DNA from: Winogradskyella sp. PG-2
Lineage (GTDB): Bacteria; Bacteroidota; Bacteroidia; Flavobacteriales; Flavobacteriaceae
DNA length: 64,000 bases
Assembly: GCF_000828715.1 (NCBI RefSeq)
Contig: NZ_AP014583.1
Location: 1,114,001-1,178,000, forward strand
Direction: 5' to 3'
Numbering within the stretch: position 1 is the first letter of the stretch; the number at the start of each line of letters is the position of its first letter. The notes under the pieces are model-generated. The model was not told where the DNA came from and ran no database searches. It saw nothing but the letters and a program-made list of their open reading frames with translations. A program made the translations under genes and the position numbers. Shown here piece by piece: positions 54,792-64,000 of this stretch.

Positions 54792-56046
54792 TTATATTGG
54801 TTTAATTTCTTTTATCAACATGTTAATAGATAATACTGCTAAAGGTGCTAATACAGCCAATATTATAAATGCTGGTGTGTAAGACTCAGTTGTTATTATA
54901 GGTATTGACCAGTTCATAATAATTACTGAGACTGCTCCTATACTTCCACCCAGACCTGCTAATGTACCAACCGATTTTCCATTTAGTAAATCACTAGGTA
55001 TAGTTTGAATGTTACTAATTGAAAATTGAAATCCAAATAGTACAACAAACACAAAACATACAAACTTAAGAGGAGTGTCAGCAAAGAATATCGCACCGAG
55101 AATAGCAATCACTATAATTGCTGCTCCAATTAAGATTGTTCTTTTTCGACTAAAATCTATAGTGTTATTCTTAATAAGTCTTTGGGCATACCAACCGCCT
55201 GCTAAACTTCCAATCATTGCACCTACATAAGGAAACCAGGCATAATAACCTATCTGTTTTACATGAAAATCAAATTCTTTGAAAAGGTAAATTGGCATCC
55301 AAAAAACGAATAACCACCATATAGGTTCTATAAAAAACCTTGCTGCTATTAAACCCCAAGATTCTTTCTTAGACAAAATCTCAATAACGCTCAGCCCTTT
55401 TGATGATTCGTCATCTTTTCTACTCTCATGTCTTCCTGATACAATATGATCTTTTTCTTTTTCAGTTATCCATGGATGTAACTTTGGTTTCTTTTTATTC
55501 ATAATTAACCATGGAATAATCCAGATAAATCCAATTACACCTATAATAACAAAAGTAACCTTCCAACCAAGGCGCCAAATAATTCTGCAACAGTTGGTGC
55601 AGCAATTATAGAGCCAATACCTGCTCCAGCATTAAAGATACCTTGTGCCATAGCTCTCTCTTGGATTGGAAACCATTCCGCATTATTCTTTACTGCGCCT
55701 GGCCAATTACCAGCTTCAGCAACACCTAATAAACCTCTAAAAATTCCTAAAGAAGCAGCACCTTTAGCAAAAAAATGTAGGACACTTGCCAAAGACCAAA
55801 AGAAAATAGAAAGTACAAATCCTATTTTTGTACTACCTTGTCATATACTTTTCCTGATATAAATTTACCAGCAGCATAAGTAATAGTGAATATATTAATT
55901 ACCCACGCATAATCTGTTTCATCAAACCCTAAATCTTTACTCATTTCTGGCCACATTATCCCTAAAGCAGACCTATCTATATAATTAATGATTGTTGCTA
56001 GACATACTAAGCCTATAATCCACCATCTTAAGCCTTTTACTTTCAT
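54792..56046 (-). pseudogene. MFS transporter (ExuT/hexuronate type), two frameshifts
   Basis: A 12-helix major facilitator, probably importing alginate-derived uronates. The ATG at 56046 gives MKVKGLRWWIIGLVCLATIINYIDRSALGIMWPEMSKDLGF, the anion:cation symporter pattern. Frame is lost near 55831-55836 (restoring one G gives DKVGTKIGFVLSIFFWSLASVLHFF), and again near 55568-55576, after which it reads LGWKVTFVIIGVIGFIWIIPWLIMNKKKPKLHPWIT to the end. The remainder (helices 7-12, finishing LSINMLIKEIKPI) is uninterrupted. The gene follows gntR by 31 nt. Two shifts in the middle leave no full-length product. Confidence 0.87.
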
Positions 56047-56077
56047 TTGTAGAATTTTGTTGTTATTAATTCTTTTT

Positions 56078-56779
56078 TTAAGATTTATAGCAATATTGAT
56101 ATAACACACTAAAGTGCTCTTTCATCTTTGCTTTTGCTAATTGAGGCTTTTGCCTTTTTATAGCATCAAATATTGCTTCATGCTCTTTAATTCCTCTTTG
56201 AGCCAATCCTTTATCACAGACGTGATACTTTTCGAAATTGGTAATAATCTCTGGTATTATGGTTAACATAAAAGTATTCATCATGCTATTACCACTTGCC
56301 TTAGCTATAGCTAAATGAAATAGTAAATCCTCTTGTACAGCATCCTCGCCATCTAAAACTTTTGATGTATAGGCATCTAAAGATTCCTTTATTTTTTTCA
56401 AATCTTCTTCTGATCTCCTAATGGAAGCTAATCTAACAGTCTTAAGTTCTAGCAAAATTCTAGTCTCAACTAAAGATTTAAAATCTGGTTCATCTAATCT
56501 TAAGATATCTTCAATCATCCCATTCATGGCAATGACACCAATATTAGCTACAAATGTTCCGCTTTGAGGTATTGAATCTAACAATCCATAAAATTCTAAC
56601 TTTTGAATTGCTTCTCTAACATTACTTCTGGATACACCAAACTTTTCAGATAACATTCTTTCTGAAGGTAATTTATCTCCAGGTTCAAGATTTTTAATAT
56701 TTATTAAGTCCTTTATTTTGGATATAATACTCTTTTGTATATTATGACTATCTGTTTTTGCTAATACTTCTATCTTCAT
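56078..56779 (-). CDS. GntR/FadR-family transcriptional regulator
   Basis: A 233-residue intact regulator: N-terminal winged helix (NIQKSIISKIKDLINIKNLEPGDKLPSERMLSEKFGVSRSNVREAIQKLEFYGLLDSIPQSGTF) and a C-terminal FCD sensor domain whose helices carry metal-binding residues (FHLAIAKASGNSMMNTFM, IKEHEAIFDAIKRQKPQLAKAKMKEHFSVL). It lies between the PL7 lyase and the MFS gene in the run. It should respond to an alginate oligomer or hexuronate and control the cluster. Unlike its catabolic neighbours it carries no lesion. Confidence 0.92.
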   Translation of the reverse strand: MKIEVLAKTDSHNIQKSIISKIKDLINIKNLEPGDKLPSERMLSEKFGVSRSNVREAIQKLEFYGLLDSIPQSGTFVANIGVIAMNGMIEDILRLDEPDFKSLVETRILLELKTVRLASIRRSEEDLKKIKESLDAYTSKVLDGEDAVQEDLLFHLAIAKASGNSMMNTFMLTIIPEIITNFEKYHVCDKGLAQRGIKEHEAIFDAIKRQKPQLAKAKMKEHFSVLYQYCYKS

Positions 56780-56840
56780 ATTGTAGTTATTCTATAAATG
56801 GTTTATCCATATTTAACTAGTCAAATTTATGTAAATAATA

Positions 56841-56873
56841 CACTAATTTCTGATAAAATTAACTTTATTAGTG
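56841..56873. promoter_or_regulatory. Inverted repeat upstream of gntR
   Basis: CACTAAT (56841-56847) and ATTAGTG (56867-56873) are perfect 7-bp arms 19 nt apart. A second, shorter one, ATGG-TTTAT-CCAT, lies nearer the gntR start at about 56797-56809. Either could be a GntR operator. No consensus was tested. Confidence 0.35.
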
Positions 56874-56943
56874 CATAAAGAACCCTACGTGAATCAACTA
56901 TAATAGTAGAATTCAATAAGCGACTAACTCAAATAAATCAATT

Positions 56944-57876
56944 TTAATGACTAATTTCTAATTCATAAAAGCGGACTTTGGCATAAGCTCCTTCATCTCT
57001 AGTTTGGAAATAATTACCCGCTTTAAAATAGTTTTCGAAAACTCCCCATTTCTTTATATGTATGTTTTCATAAACTTTATACTCATTTCCGTTTAGACTA
57101 ATCACCATTTTTCCGTCTGAAACCTTGACTTCAAGAGTAAATTTTTTGAAATCTACTTTTTCTTCAAAGTTAAATCCTTCATCATCTCCCCATGCTTCTT
57201 CATGAAGAATTTCTGGAACCCTTACATTTAAATTTTTTAAGACCTTGGTTTTAACCCTAATCTTACCTTTGTCCAAGTATATCTTTAATATTGGAGGTGC
57301 ATTATTATCATCTTCACCAATTAAATCACGTTGTTCATTCGTTAGTCGCCCATGAATTTGCATAATGATGACTCTATGGTATTTACCATTGTCATCTCTA
57401 GTGACTTCATCCATGGCCAACTTACCTTTCATGTAAGCACCATCTTTGAAGGTCCAGTTTACACTATTCTCACCCGGAACCATTTGCTCTCTCAGCTCTG
57501 ATCTAGTATACTTAGTATTAGCGGTTTTAGAATTAATTGGCATAGCATGAAAAACAATTGCACCTTTAGTTGAATCTATATACAAATAAGGCTTAGCAAC
57601 TTCATTTGATGCAAAATCTGATATTTCAGGAGGTTCTATTTCTTAAGGCTTGCCTTTGTCATTAGTAACAGGAAGTGTAACCTTCCAATAACTTAAATCA
57701 ATTTTTGGCAACTTTATTTTTTTACGCTTTTTCTTTTTCTTTTTTTTGCTCTTTTTCTTAGTTTCTAATTTAATAGCTGAATCAGAATCAATACTATTTT
57801 GCGTTTGACATGTGGCACTTGCAAATAGAAATGTTATAAATACAATACTCAATATTTCTTTTCTGAGATGTTTCAA
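56944..57876 (-). pseudogene. PL7 alginate lyase, one in-frame stop
   Basis: Secreted endo-alginate lyase by family. Signal peptide or lipoprotein start MKHLRKEILSIVFITFLFASATC, then a strongly basic tract (KKKSKKKKKKKRKK, about residues 41-54), then PKIDLSYWKVTLPVTNDKGKP and a TAA at 57643-57645. The same frame continues EIEPPEISDFASNEV and keeps all three PL7 active-site motifs: RSELREQM, QIHGRL, YFKAGNYFQTR. Only this single stop at codon 78 separates it from a full 310-residue enzyme. It is the freshest-looking lesion of the locus; readthrough or an internal start cannot be excluded. Confidence 0.87.
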
Positions 57877-57922
57877 TCTTATTAATATTATTTAAATAGC
57901 TGTTTAAATTCTTGAATTAATC

Positions 57923-58503
57923 TTATAGTGTATTTATAACGATATCAGTTAAGAATACTTCATTACTGCCAGTTACTGTGTTAGTAGGCACAAAATAGAA
58001 AATAACAAATTTCTGATCTGTTGATGTTAATACACCACCATATGCAATAGATTCATCCACTCTATCTTGTAGAAAGCTAAATGTAGCATCTTCCGTAAAA
58101 TTAAATATTGATTGTTGCCAAGTGTTTATGTCAGTAGAAACTACTTGTTGAGTAACTAAAGCCAAAGAAGCTAAATCATCATCACTTGATGGTTGGCCAG
58201 ATAAAATATAGAACGTTCCTTCCACTACGTCAACTGGTGTAGATTCCGTTTTTACAAATGCAGAAATCGAATATTCAACACCTGTTTCAACTTCAAATGG
58301 TTGATAAGCTCTCCCCCCAGAACTATCAAACTTTAGAGATCTACCTGAAGTACCACCAGCAGACTGTGCATCAGTACCCGAAGAACTTCCTACTTTAACC
58401 ATAGATGTAACGCTACCTGTACCAATAGTGTAGCCAATAGCAAAGATACCAGGCCCAAAACCTAATACTATGGCTATTATTTTTTTGGTTTTGTTGTTTC
58501 CAT
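57923..58503 (-). pseudogene. Chimeric relic: Nramp-like N-terminus joined to carbohydrate-binding lipoprotein C-terminus
   Basis: ATG 58503 starts METTKPKK and stops; adding one A to the A7 run (58480-58486) gives KKIIAIVLGFGPGIFAIGYTIGTGSVTSM, the first transmembrane helix of an Nramp-type metal transporter. From about 58400 the frame runs into VKVGSSSGTDAQSAGGTSGRSLKFDSSGG and a beta-sandwich domain (TWQQSIFNFTEDATF ... VFLTDIVINTL) like the last domain of PKD/SusE-type surface lipoproteins of alginate loci. The two parts do not belong together: a deletion appears to have removed most of the transporter and whatever lay between. The Nramp call is moderately sure, the lipoprotein call less so. 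Confidence 0.65.
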
Positions 58504-58525
58504 TGTATTAGATGTTCGTTATTTT

Positions 58526-60442
58526 TTATTCCCAATTTGAGTGATAACTCTTTCCTGAATTGTCATCTAGTCTTTGATAAGTGTGCGCTCCAAAATAATC
58601 ACGTTGAGCCTGAATAACATTTGCTGAAGCATATTTTGTGGTAATTCCGTTTAAAAATTGAATTGCTTCTCCTAATGCTGGTACTGTAATATCATTAAGA
58701 ACACATTGTGATACCACCTTTTTTGCCGCTGGTCTATATTGACTAACCACATCAATCAATTGTTGATTGGTTAATATATTAGTTGTGTTTTTAAAGACTT
58801 CAACTAATTCTTCCATTAAAGTAGATCTGATAATACAACCGTTTGTCCAGATTCTAGCAATTTCACTAAGATTTAAGTTCCATTCAAATTTATTTGAAGC
58901 CTCAGCTATTAATTTAAAACCTTGATAATGATTTATAATTCTTGCAAATTGATAGGCTTTTAAGACTTCATCAATCTCTATATCTAATTCAGAATTATTT
59001 ATGGTTTCGAAGCTCTTATTTAACTGAAGACGTTCATCCTTATAAAAGGAAATATAGCGTGAAAACAATGCTGAACTAATTAAAGTACTTGGCACACCTA
59101 GCTCTGCAGAAGCGATAGTTGTCCAATTTCCTGTGCCTTTATTACCAGCTTTATCTAATATTTTTTTGACCAGCCAATCATTACCCTCTTTTTTTCTGAA
59201 TATGGCAGTTGTTATTTCTATTAAATAACTATTTGCTGAATCTTGCCAAGTTTCTAAAGTGTTAGCTATATCATCTGGGTATTGACCTAAAGCCTCTAAT
59301 ATGGTAGATACTTCAGCTAATAATTGCATTTCTACATACTCAATACCATTGTGTACCATTTTTATAAATTGACCACTTCCTTCTGGACCTACATATGTAC
59401 AACAAGGCAACCCGTTTTTATCTTTTGCTGAAATAGTTTCAAGAAAAGATGCTGCATTATCATAAGCATCTTTATCACCACTTGGCATAATTGAAGGTCC
59501 TTTTAGTGCCCCTTCTTCACCACCAGAAACACCGGATCCAATAAAATGAATACCTTTAGTTTTTAAATAATCGTAACGTTCTTTTGTTTTTTTATAGTTA
59601 GAATTTCCACCATCTATTATAATATCATTTTTGGATAAATGAGGTAACAAATCTTCAATGACATAATCAATTGTTTTTCCTGCATTTACCATAAGCATAA
59701 TGCGTCTTGGTTGTTGTAATGAATTTACAAAACGTGAAATATCATCAAAAGCTTTGGCTTCAGATAATTCCGGATATTGCGCTTTAAAGTTTTTAGCAAT
59801 ATCTACCTCAAAATCATCTACATGTCTGTTAAACATAGAAATTTTAAAACCGTTATTAGCTAAATTCCTGCATAAGCTCTTTCCCATAACTCCTAAGCCA
59901 AATAATCCAAATTCCGAGGTAATCATTAATTCGTTTTTTATTTTTTTAATAATCTGTTCTGGTCTTAAACAGATATCTATCTGTATTGCACGTTTAGGTT
60001 TCTCTAAAATATCGAATTGCGATTTCAATAATTCCGAAGGCATAAAATGATCAGATCTATTAGTTATTCTTTCATAAATCTGCTCAAAAGTACCTGATAA
60101 ATGCACCCATTTTGTTTCGCCTGAGATATTTTGACTTAAAATATCGCGATACTTTTGTTTTAAAGCCGAGCATACAATAACACAACTATTAGTCTTAAGT
60201 TGTTTTTTCGCTAATTCATTTAAAGTCTCTAACCAACCTTGCCTATCATCATCATCTAATGCCTTTCCACTAGACATCTTTGCAACATTAATTTCTGGGT
60301 GAAAATCATCTCCATCAAAGAAAGGAAACGTTAATTCTTTAGCAAGTGATTTACCTAAGGTACTTTTCCCAGATCCGGAAACTCCCATTATAAAGATTGC
60401 TTGATTCAAATTAATTTTATTTATGTGGTGCAGTACTTGCAC
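58526..60442 (-). CDS. Gluconokinase / 6-phosphogluconate dehydrogenase fusion
   Basis: An intact 638-residue bifunctional protein. Residues 15-170 are gluconokinase (P-loop IFIMGVSGSGKSTLGKSL, DGDDFHPEINVAKMSSG, VCSALKQKYRD). Residues 175-638 are NADP-dependent 6-phosphogluconate dehydrogenase: FGLFGLGVMGKSLCRNL, DGGNSNYKKT, GSGVSGGEEGALKGPSIMPSG, KMVHNGIEY and KGTGNW. It would take gluconate to ribulose 5-phosphate in one polypeptide. ATG 60442 overlaps the PL7 end by 26 nt; a TTG at 60409 (MNQAIFIMGV) is a likely alternative. It is one of the few genes here without lesions. Confidence 0.9.
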   Translation of the reverse strand: MQVLHHINKINLNQAIFIMGVSGSGKSTLGKSLAKELTFPFFDGDDFHPEINVAKMSSGKALDDDDRQGWLETLNELAKKQLKTNSCVIVCSALKQKYRDILSQNISGETKWVHLSGTFEQIYERITNRSDHFMPSELLKSQFDILEKPKRAIQIDICLRPEQIIKKIKNELMITSEFGLFGLGVMGKSLCRNLANNGFKISMFNRHVDDFEVDIAKNFKAQYPELSEAKAFDDISRFVNSLQQPRRIMLMVNAGKTIDYVIEDLLPHLSKNDIIIDGGNSNYKKTKERYDYLKTKGIHFIGSGVSGGEEGALKGPSIMPSGDKDAYDNAASFLETISAKDKNGLPCCTYVGPEGSGQFIKMVHNGIEYVEMQLLAEVSTILEALGQYPDDIANTLETWQDSANSYLIEITTAIFRKKEGNDWLVKKILDKAGNKGTGNWTTIASAELGVPSTLISSALFSRYISFYKDERLQLNKSFETINNSELDIEIDEVLKAYQFARIINHYQGFKLIAEASNKFEWNLNLSEIARIWTNGCIIRSTLMEELVEVFKNTTNILTNQQLIDVVSQYRPAAKKVVSQCVLNDITVPALGEAIQFLNGITTKYASANVIQAQRDYFGAHTYQRLDDNSGKSYHSNWE

Positions 60443-61439
60443 CTAAAGTAGCTTTTTTAAACCAAACTTCGGCATAACTTCCGTTCGCATATTGCTTAGC
60501 TATATCACCATTATAAGTTTCTGACTTGGTACTCTTCGCATTCGCTTGGTTGTATGCACCTTGCTTAAAATAATTGATTTCTCCTGCATAAGCCGTATCA
60601 CGTTCAACTCCACCTCCTTTTTCTCTATTTGCATACACTTTTAAAACTTGCTTAGGAATAGCTTCTCTTGTTATAAATTCTGATTTTATTAAACTCTTTG
60701 TAAAGTGAACTGTCTTATGATTTTTACTAGTAAAAGTTAAATACATAATGCCTTTATAAACATTTACTTCATAATTAAATTCTTCACCTCAAGCAATACC
60801 ATCTTCTGGTTCTTTTGGATATTCCGATGCACTTGAACCAACATCAGAAAAATTATATCCCCAAACTGCTGTAGAGTAATCAAACCTTCCAATATTATCA
60901 CCTTCTGTATTGATTTCATAATTCCAAAATACAGAACCCTTTGTATGACCAGGAAATTTTTTATAATAGATTTTTAGGGGTTCATTTTCATGGCCTTCAT
61001 CGCTATGAATTTACCCAACAACTACTGAATATGATGACGCTTTAGTCGCATCACCTGTAGTTGAAACGTGTTTTACTTTTAATGTGCCTGTTAATTTTCC
61101 ACCGACCTCTGGAATCCAATGTTCTATTTGACCCAACTCCGTTCTTGTATTACTAGATGTTTTTGAAGTAATACCAGTGTTTGGAGTTTTATGAACCACC
61201 CATTCTGTATTTCCATCATTCTTAACGTAGAAAAAATCGTGTTTTTGAAAATTCAACAATGAGTCTATACGTGAACCGTCACCTAAAAGGATTCGCCACT
61301 CATCCATAAATGGAACAACATCCCTTGGGTACTTTATGGCAGCCTCAGACTGAGTTGTTTTATCTGAAATAGTTTTAGAATTATCTTTACAAGCAACTAT
61401 TGCTATAAGTGTAGCTATAGTAATTACTATTTTTTTCAT
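60417..61439 (-). pseudogene. PL7 alginate lyase (lipoprotein), two in-frame stops
   Basis: Second alginate lyase of the locus; lipobox IVACKDNS. The frame is continuous over 340 codons but holds a TAA at 61011-61013 and a TGA at 60789-60791. The TAA replaces the Gln of the catalytic QIH motif (SYSVVVG-stop-IHSDEG), so the active-site Gln is lost. The RTELGQIE segment (usual RTELR) and the final YFKQGAYNQ motif are present, followed by GSYAEVWFKKATLG. TGA stands where Leu or Trp is expected (DGIA-stop-GEEFNYEV). Downstream it overlaps the gluconokinase fusion gene. Confidence 0.88.
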
Positions 61440-61494
61440 TTTAATTGGTTTTTGCAGTAATACGATTAATACATCTGTTTACCTTCTTTAATGA

Positions 61495-62496
61495 TTATCT
61501 TTTGATAGCTCCAGAAGTATCACCTTCCATTAAACTTAGTACATTTTTTAGAGAAACGGTATTTACATCTCCTGGAACGGTGTGTTTTAAAGCGCATGCT
61601 GCTGCTGCAAAATCCAAAGCCTGTTGATTCTCATAATGTAGTAAACCGTATGTGAGACCAGCTGCAAAAGCATCTCCTGTACCTACACGGTCAATAATAT
61701 GAGTAATATTTAGCGTATCGGTTTTAATATACTTTTTGCCATTCCACATTTTACCTTGAATCTGATGGTGAGAAGCACTCAATGTTCTTCTCGTCTTTTT
61801 GACCACTTTCTTAATATTTGAATAACGACTCATTAACTCCTGAGCTAAATCCTGAAACTTATCGTCAATTTCACCCAAGCCAAACATTTCACGAATACCT
61901 CTGCTACTGGTAATTACAACATCGCAATGTTCTACTAGAGTAGGAATCACATCTTGCATGGTTTTCCCATACTTCCACATGTTATTTCTAGAATTAATAT
62001 CCCCAGAAACAGTTATTCCCAATTTATTTGCTGTTTTTATAGCATCTAGACAACATTTAGCAGCACCATCTGAAATAGCCGGTGTTATACCTGTCCAATG
62101 AAACCAATCAGCATCCATAAGCACATCTTACCAATCAACCATTGAAGGCTCGATCAATGAGAAAGCAGATCCTTCTCTTTCATAAATAACCTCACTAGGT
62201 CTGTGGACAGCACCTTTCTCTAAAAAGTACTTCCCAATCATATTATCACCATAAACAACGTGTTCTGTACTTAACCAATGTTTACGTAAAAATTGCGTCG
62301 CTGCTTTTCCGAGAGCATTATCTGGAAAACGAGTAATATGAGCAGCTTTCATACCTAAATAGGCACATGAAATACCAACATTTGCCTCACCTCCTCCGTA
62401 AACTAATTCGAAAGATGATGCATGGGAAAATTTTTCATATCCAGGTGGAGATAAACGCATCATTACCTCGCCAAATGTGATTACTTTCTTAGGCAT
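61495..62496 (-). pseudogene. kdgK: Second 2-keto-3-deoxygluconate kinase, in-frame stop
   Basis: PfkB kinase, 333 codons from ATG 62496, parallel to the one at 51760. Reads VITFGEVMMRLSPPGYEKFSHASSFELVYGGGEANVGIS through EPSMVDW, then a TAA at 62128-62130 where the paralogue has Glu (DWESVF), then DVLMDADWFHWTGITPAISDGAAKCCLDAIK to the intact GxGD loop DRVGTGDAFAAGL and a normal C-terminus. It starts 5 nt after the PL6 lyase stop. Both KDG kinase copies of the window are therefore interrupted. Confidence 0.87.
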
Positions 62497-62501
62497 ATTT
62501 T

Positions 62502-64000
62502 TTAATACATTAAAGTCATTACCAGATTTTCTTCGGTTTTAATTTGTCCTGAATTAACCAAAGTATTCTCAGATTCTATATTATTTTTTGCTCCCCATAA
62601 AATAGAAACAAACTGCACTTTATTATTCTAAAAAGTGTTTTTTACAATATTCACATTAATGATTCCGTTATGATTTAAAAGTCTTTTATTTTTCTCTTTT
62701 TCACCACAATTTGTAAATGTTGAATTTGTTACCAAAAGATTTCCGCCTATAGTAGATTCATCATAACCACCTCTATAATAATCCATGACATTTTCTTTTA
62801 CATTGTTGAAATTACAGTTATTTATGGTCAAATATTCTGTATTGTAATCCCCTTTATCATTTTTTTCTTCAGATAATTCTATTCCATTTTCACAATCTGA
62901 AATTGATGTGTTTTCAAAAGTGACGCGCTCAGCAAATGATTCTTTATAGGCTTTAAGTACATAATTAAAATCATTGATTTCAGAATTAGAAACTGTTAAC
63001 CCAAAATGATTGGACATATTTTCTTTTAAGTATACGAAGGCATAGTTAGATGTGTTTCCTTTTAAACTTAGATTGTTTACTGTTAATTTACCATAAGGTT
63101 GTAATGAGAATAATGGTGTATCTGCTTCACCTGAATATACAAGTTGCGCTTTTTCGTTTTCTTGAGATTGTATAGTAATTGTCTTATTAATTACTAAAGA
63201 TTCATTTAAAGTGTAAACCCCATTTGCTAGAGCAATGATGTCTCCATTGCTTGCTTAGTTAATCTTTGTTTGTAAATCCTCAGCTTTAGTTATAGCGTGT
63301 ATAATTGGCTCCTTTGCTTGTATTTCGTTTGAATACCATGTTGTACCATATTAAGATTTATCTAAGATACTTGGACTAGAAACATCTTTACCTGTTATAG
63401 CTCCAATACTTTTACTATCTTTTCTAGATACACCTAGTAAATCATTTTCAATGGTATTAAAATCGAGGCCATTATAGGCTTCAAAGTCATCGGGAATTCC
63501 TACAGGAATAAAAATATGATCTGACAATTCCCTAAGCTCTAATGATTCTTCAATGATACCTCCATCAAAATTATTAAAGGCTACACCTTGATTATTAATG
63601 ATATTATTTTTAAACGTAACTCCATCAGCTTTATCATTCTCTACAACAATCCTTTCCAGGCCTTTTTCATTATAAACAATATTGTTAGAAACAGTTGATC
63701 TAATAGCTCTTGCAGAACGGATTTCAGATTTTTGCAACACATCTGATTGCGCTTAGTTTTGTCCAACGCCAAATTGCCATGGTGAACTACAATTTACATA
63801 TGTGTTATAAGCCACAACAACATCTGTAACTTGGTTGTAACGATTTAATGGTGATTTTGGAATCCCATTCATGACTGCTAATGGGCTTCTAAATCTCTTC
63901 CCTTTTAATCCATAAAAATATTTGTTAACTACCCAATGTCCCGTATTGATAATTCTAATTCCGCCGTAGTTTTCGTTAACTCTATCTCCAATAAAATAGT
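62502..64000 (-). pseudogene. PL6 alginate lyase (beta-helix), four in-frame stops, partial
   Basis: Right-handed parallel beta-helix of the PL6 / chondroitinase-B family; its 5' end is beyond the window. The catalytic region reads GGIRIINTGHWVVNKYF, then LKGKRFRSPLAVMNGIPKSP with the Lys and Arg of the active site, and YVNCSSPWQFGVGQN. In one unbroken frame it carries TAA at 63753-63755, 63351-63353 and 63255-63257, and TAG at 62628-62630, and no frameshift. Long beta-helix rungs are recognisable between them (NNQGVAFNNFDGGIIEES, TINNCNFNNVKENVMDYYRGG). It ends 5 nt before the kinase gene, so it heads the visible part of the operon. Confidence 0.85.

Noticed and set aside
61455..61480. Second LacI operator (TTAATCGTATTA on the minus strand) upstream of the PL7 gene
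   Set aside because: Only one half matches the 52843 operator and the arms are not symmetrical.
50564..64000. Recoding of TAA/TAG as sense codons to explain the many in-frame stops
   Set aside because: TAA and TAG are ordinary terminators of intact genes throughout the window, and true frameshifts occur in the same locus.
50564..64000. General poor sequence quality
   Set aside because: About 50 kb of neighbouring sequence has almost no lesions, and most lesions are substitutions, not homopolymer indels. Raw reads would still be needed to exclude it fully.
1..64000. tRNA, rRNA, CRISPR arrays, insertion sequences or prophage genes
   Set aside because: None recognised on either strand; no transposase or integrase-like protein and no spaced direct-repeat array was seen.

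Overview
This window comes from an AT-rich member of the Bacteroidota, most likely a marine Flavobacteriaceae. The signs are type IX secretion sorting tails (YPNPT-type C-termini), a TonB receptor with a carboxypeptidase-like N-terminal domain, TAnnTTTG-type -7 promoter boxes, weak Shine-Dalgarno use with several GTG/TTG starts, a split MetH, an ATP-cone on NrdB instead of NrdA, and a damaged alginate (brown-algal polysaccharide) locus.

Layout. 1-7.3 kb: tadA (partial), a secreted M36 metallopeptidase, a TonB-like protein, dxs and a dGTPase. 7.4-14.8 kb: a probable phosphate island with a TonB receptor, a lipoprotein and a PiT-type phosphate transporter; both promoters carry TAAC-type repeats phased at 11 bp, which I read as Pho boxes. 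14.8-20.1 kb: an OmpA lipoprotein, a LolA-like protein, a TlpA-like thioredoxin and a LytS/LytT two-component pair. 20.1-24.4 kb: nrdB-nrdA, then 0.8 kb without genes and a chimeric gene relic. 24.4-31.9 kb: a secreted ELWxxDGT protein and two small secreted proteins, divergent from an ECF sigma factor, a membrane-anchored TPR protein (likely anti-sigma) and a convergent TPR-CHAT protease. 31.9-36.1 kb: marC, a flavoprotein, a CtpA-type protease, dCMP deaminase and HupE/UreJ. 36.2-41.4 kb: a SAM-I riboswitch followed by split metH (with an ABM-domain gene between the halves) and metF. 42.9-49.4 kb: a complete eboABCDEF cluster. 50.5-64 kb: an alginate-degradation locus.

The alginate locus is the most striking region. 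I count ten in-frame stop codons, six frameshifts and one deletion-fusion across two PL7 lyases, one PL6 lyase, two KDG kinases, a DEH-reductase-like SDR, an MFS transporter and a LacI-type regulator. The aldolase (eda), the GntR and second LacI regulators and a gluconokinase/6-phosphogluconate dehydrogenase fusion remain open. The preceding 50 kb has almost no such lesions, so this looks like real decay of one catabolic island and not poor sequence quality in general, although a raw-read check would settle it.

Best candidates for new biology: the sigma / anti-sigma / TPR-CHAT neighbourhood, whose topology suggests a protease-triggered sigma pathway; the ebo cluster, whose product is not settled; and the shared 11-bp-phased promoter architecture of the phosphate genes.
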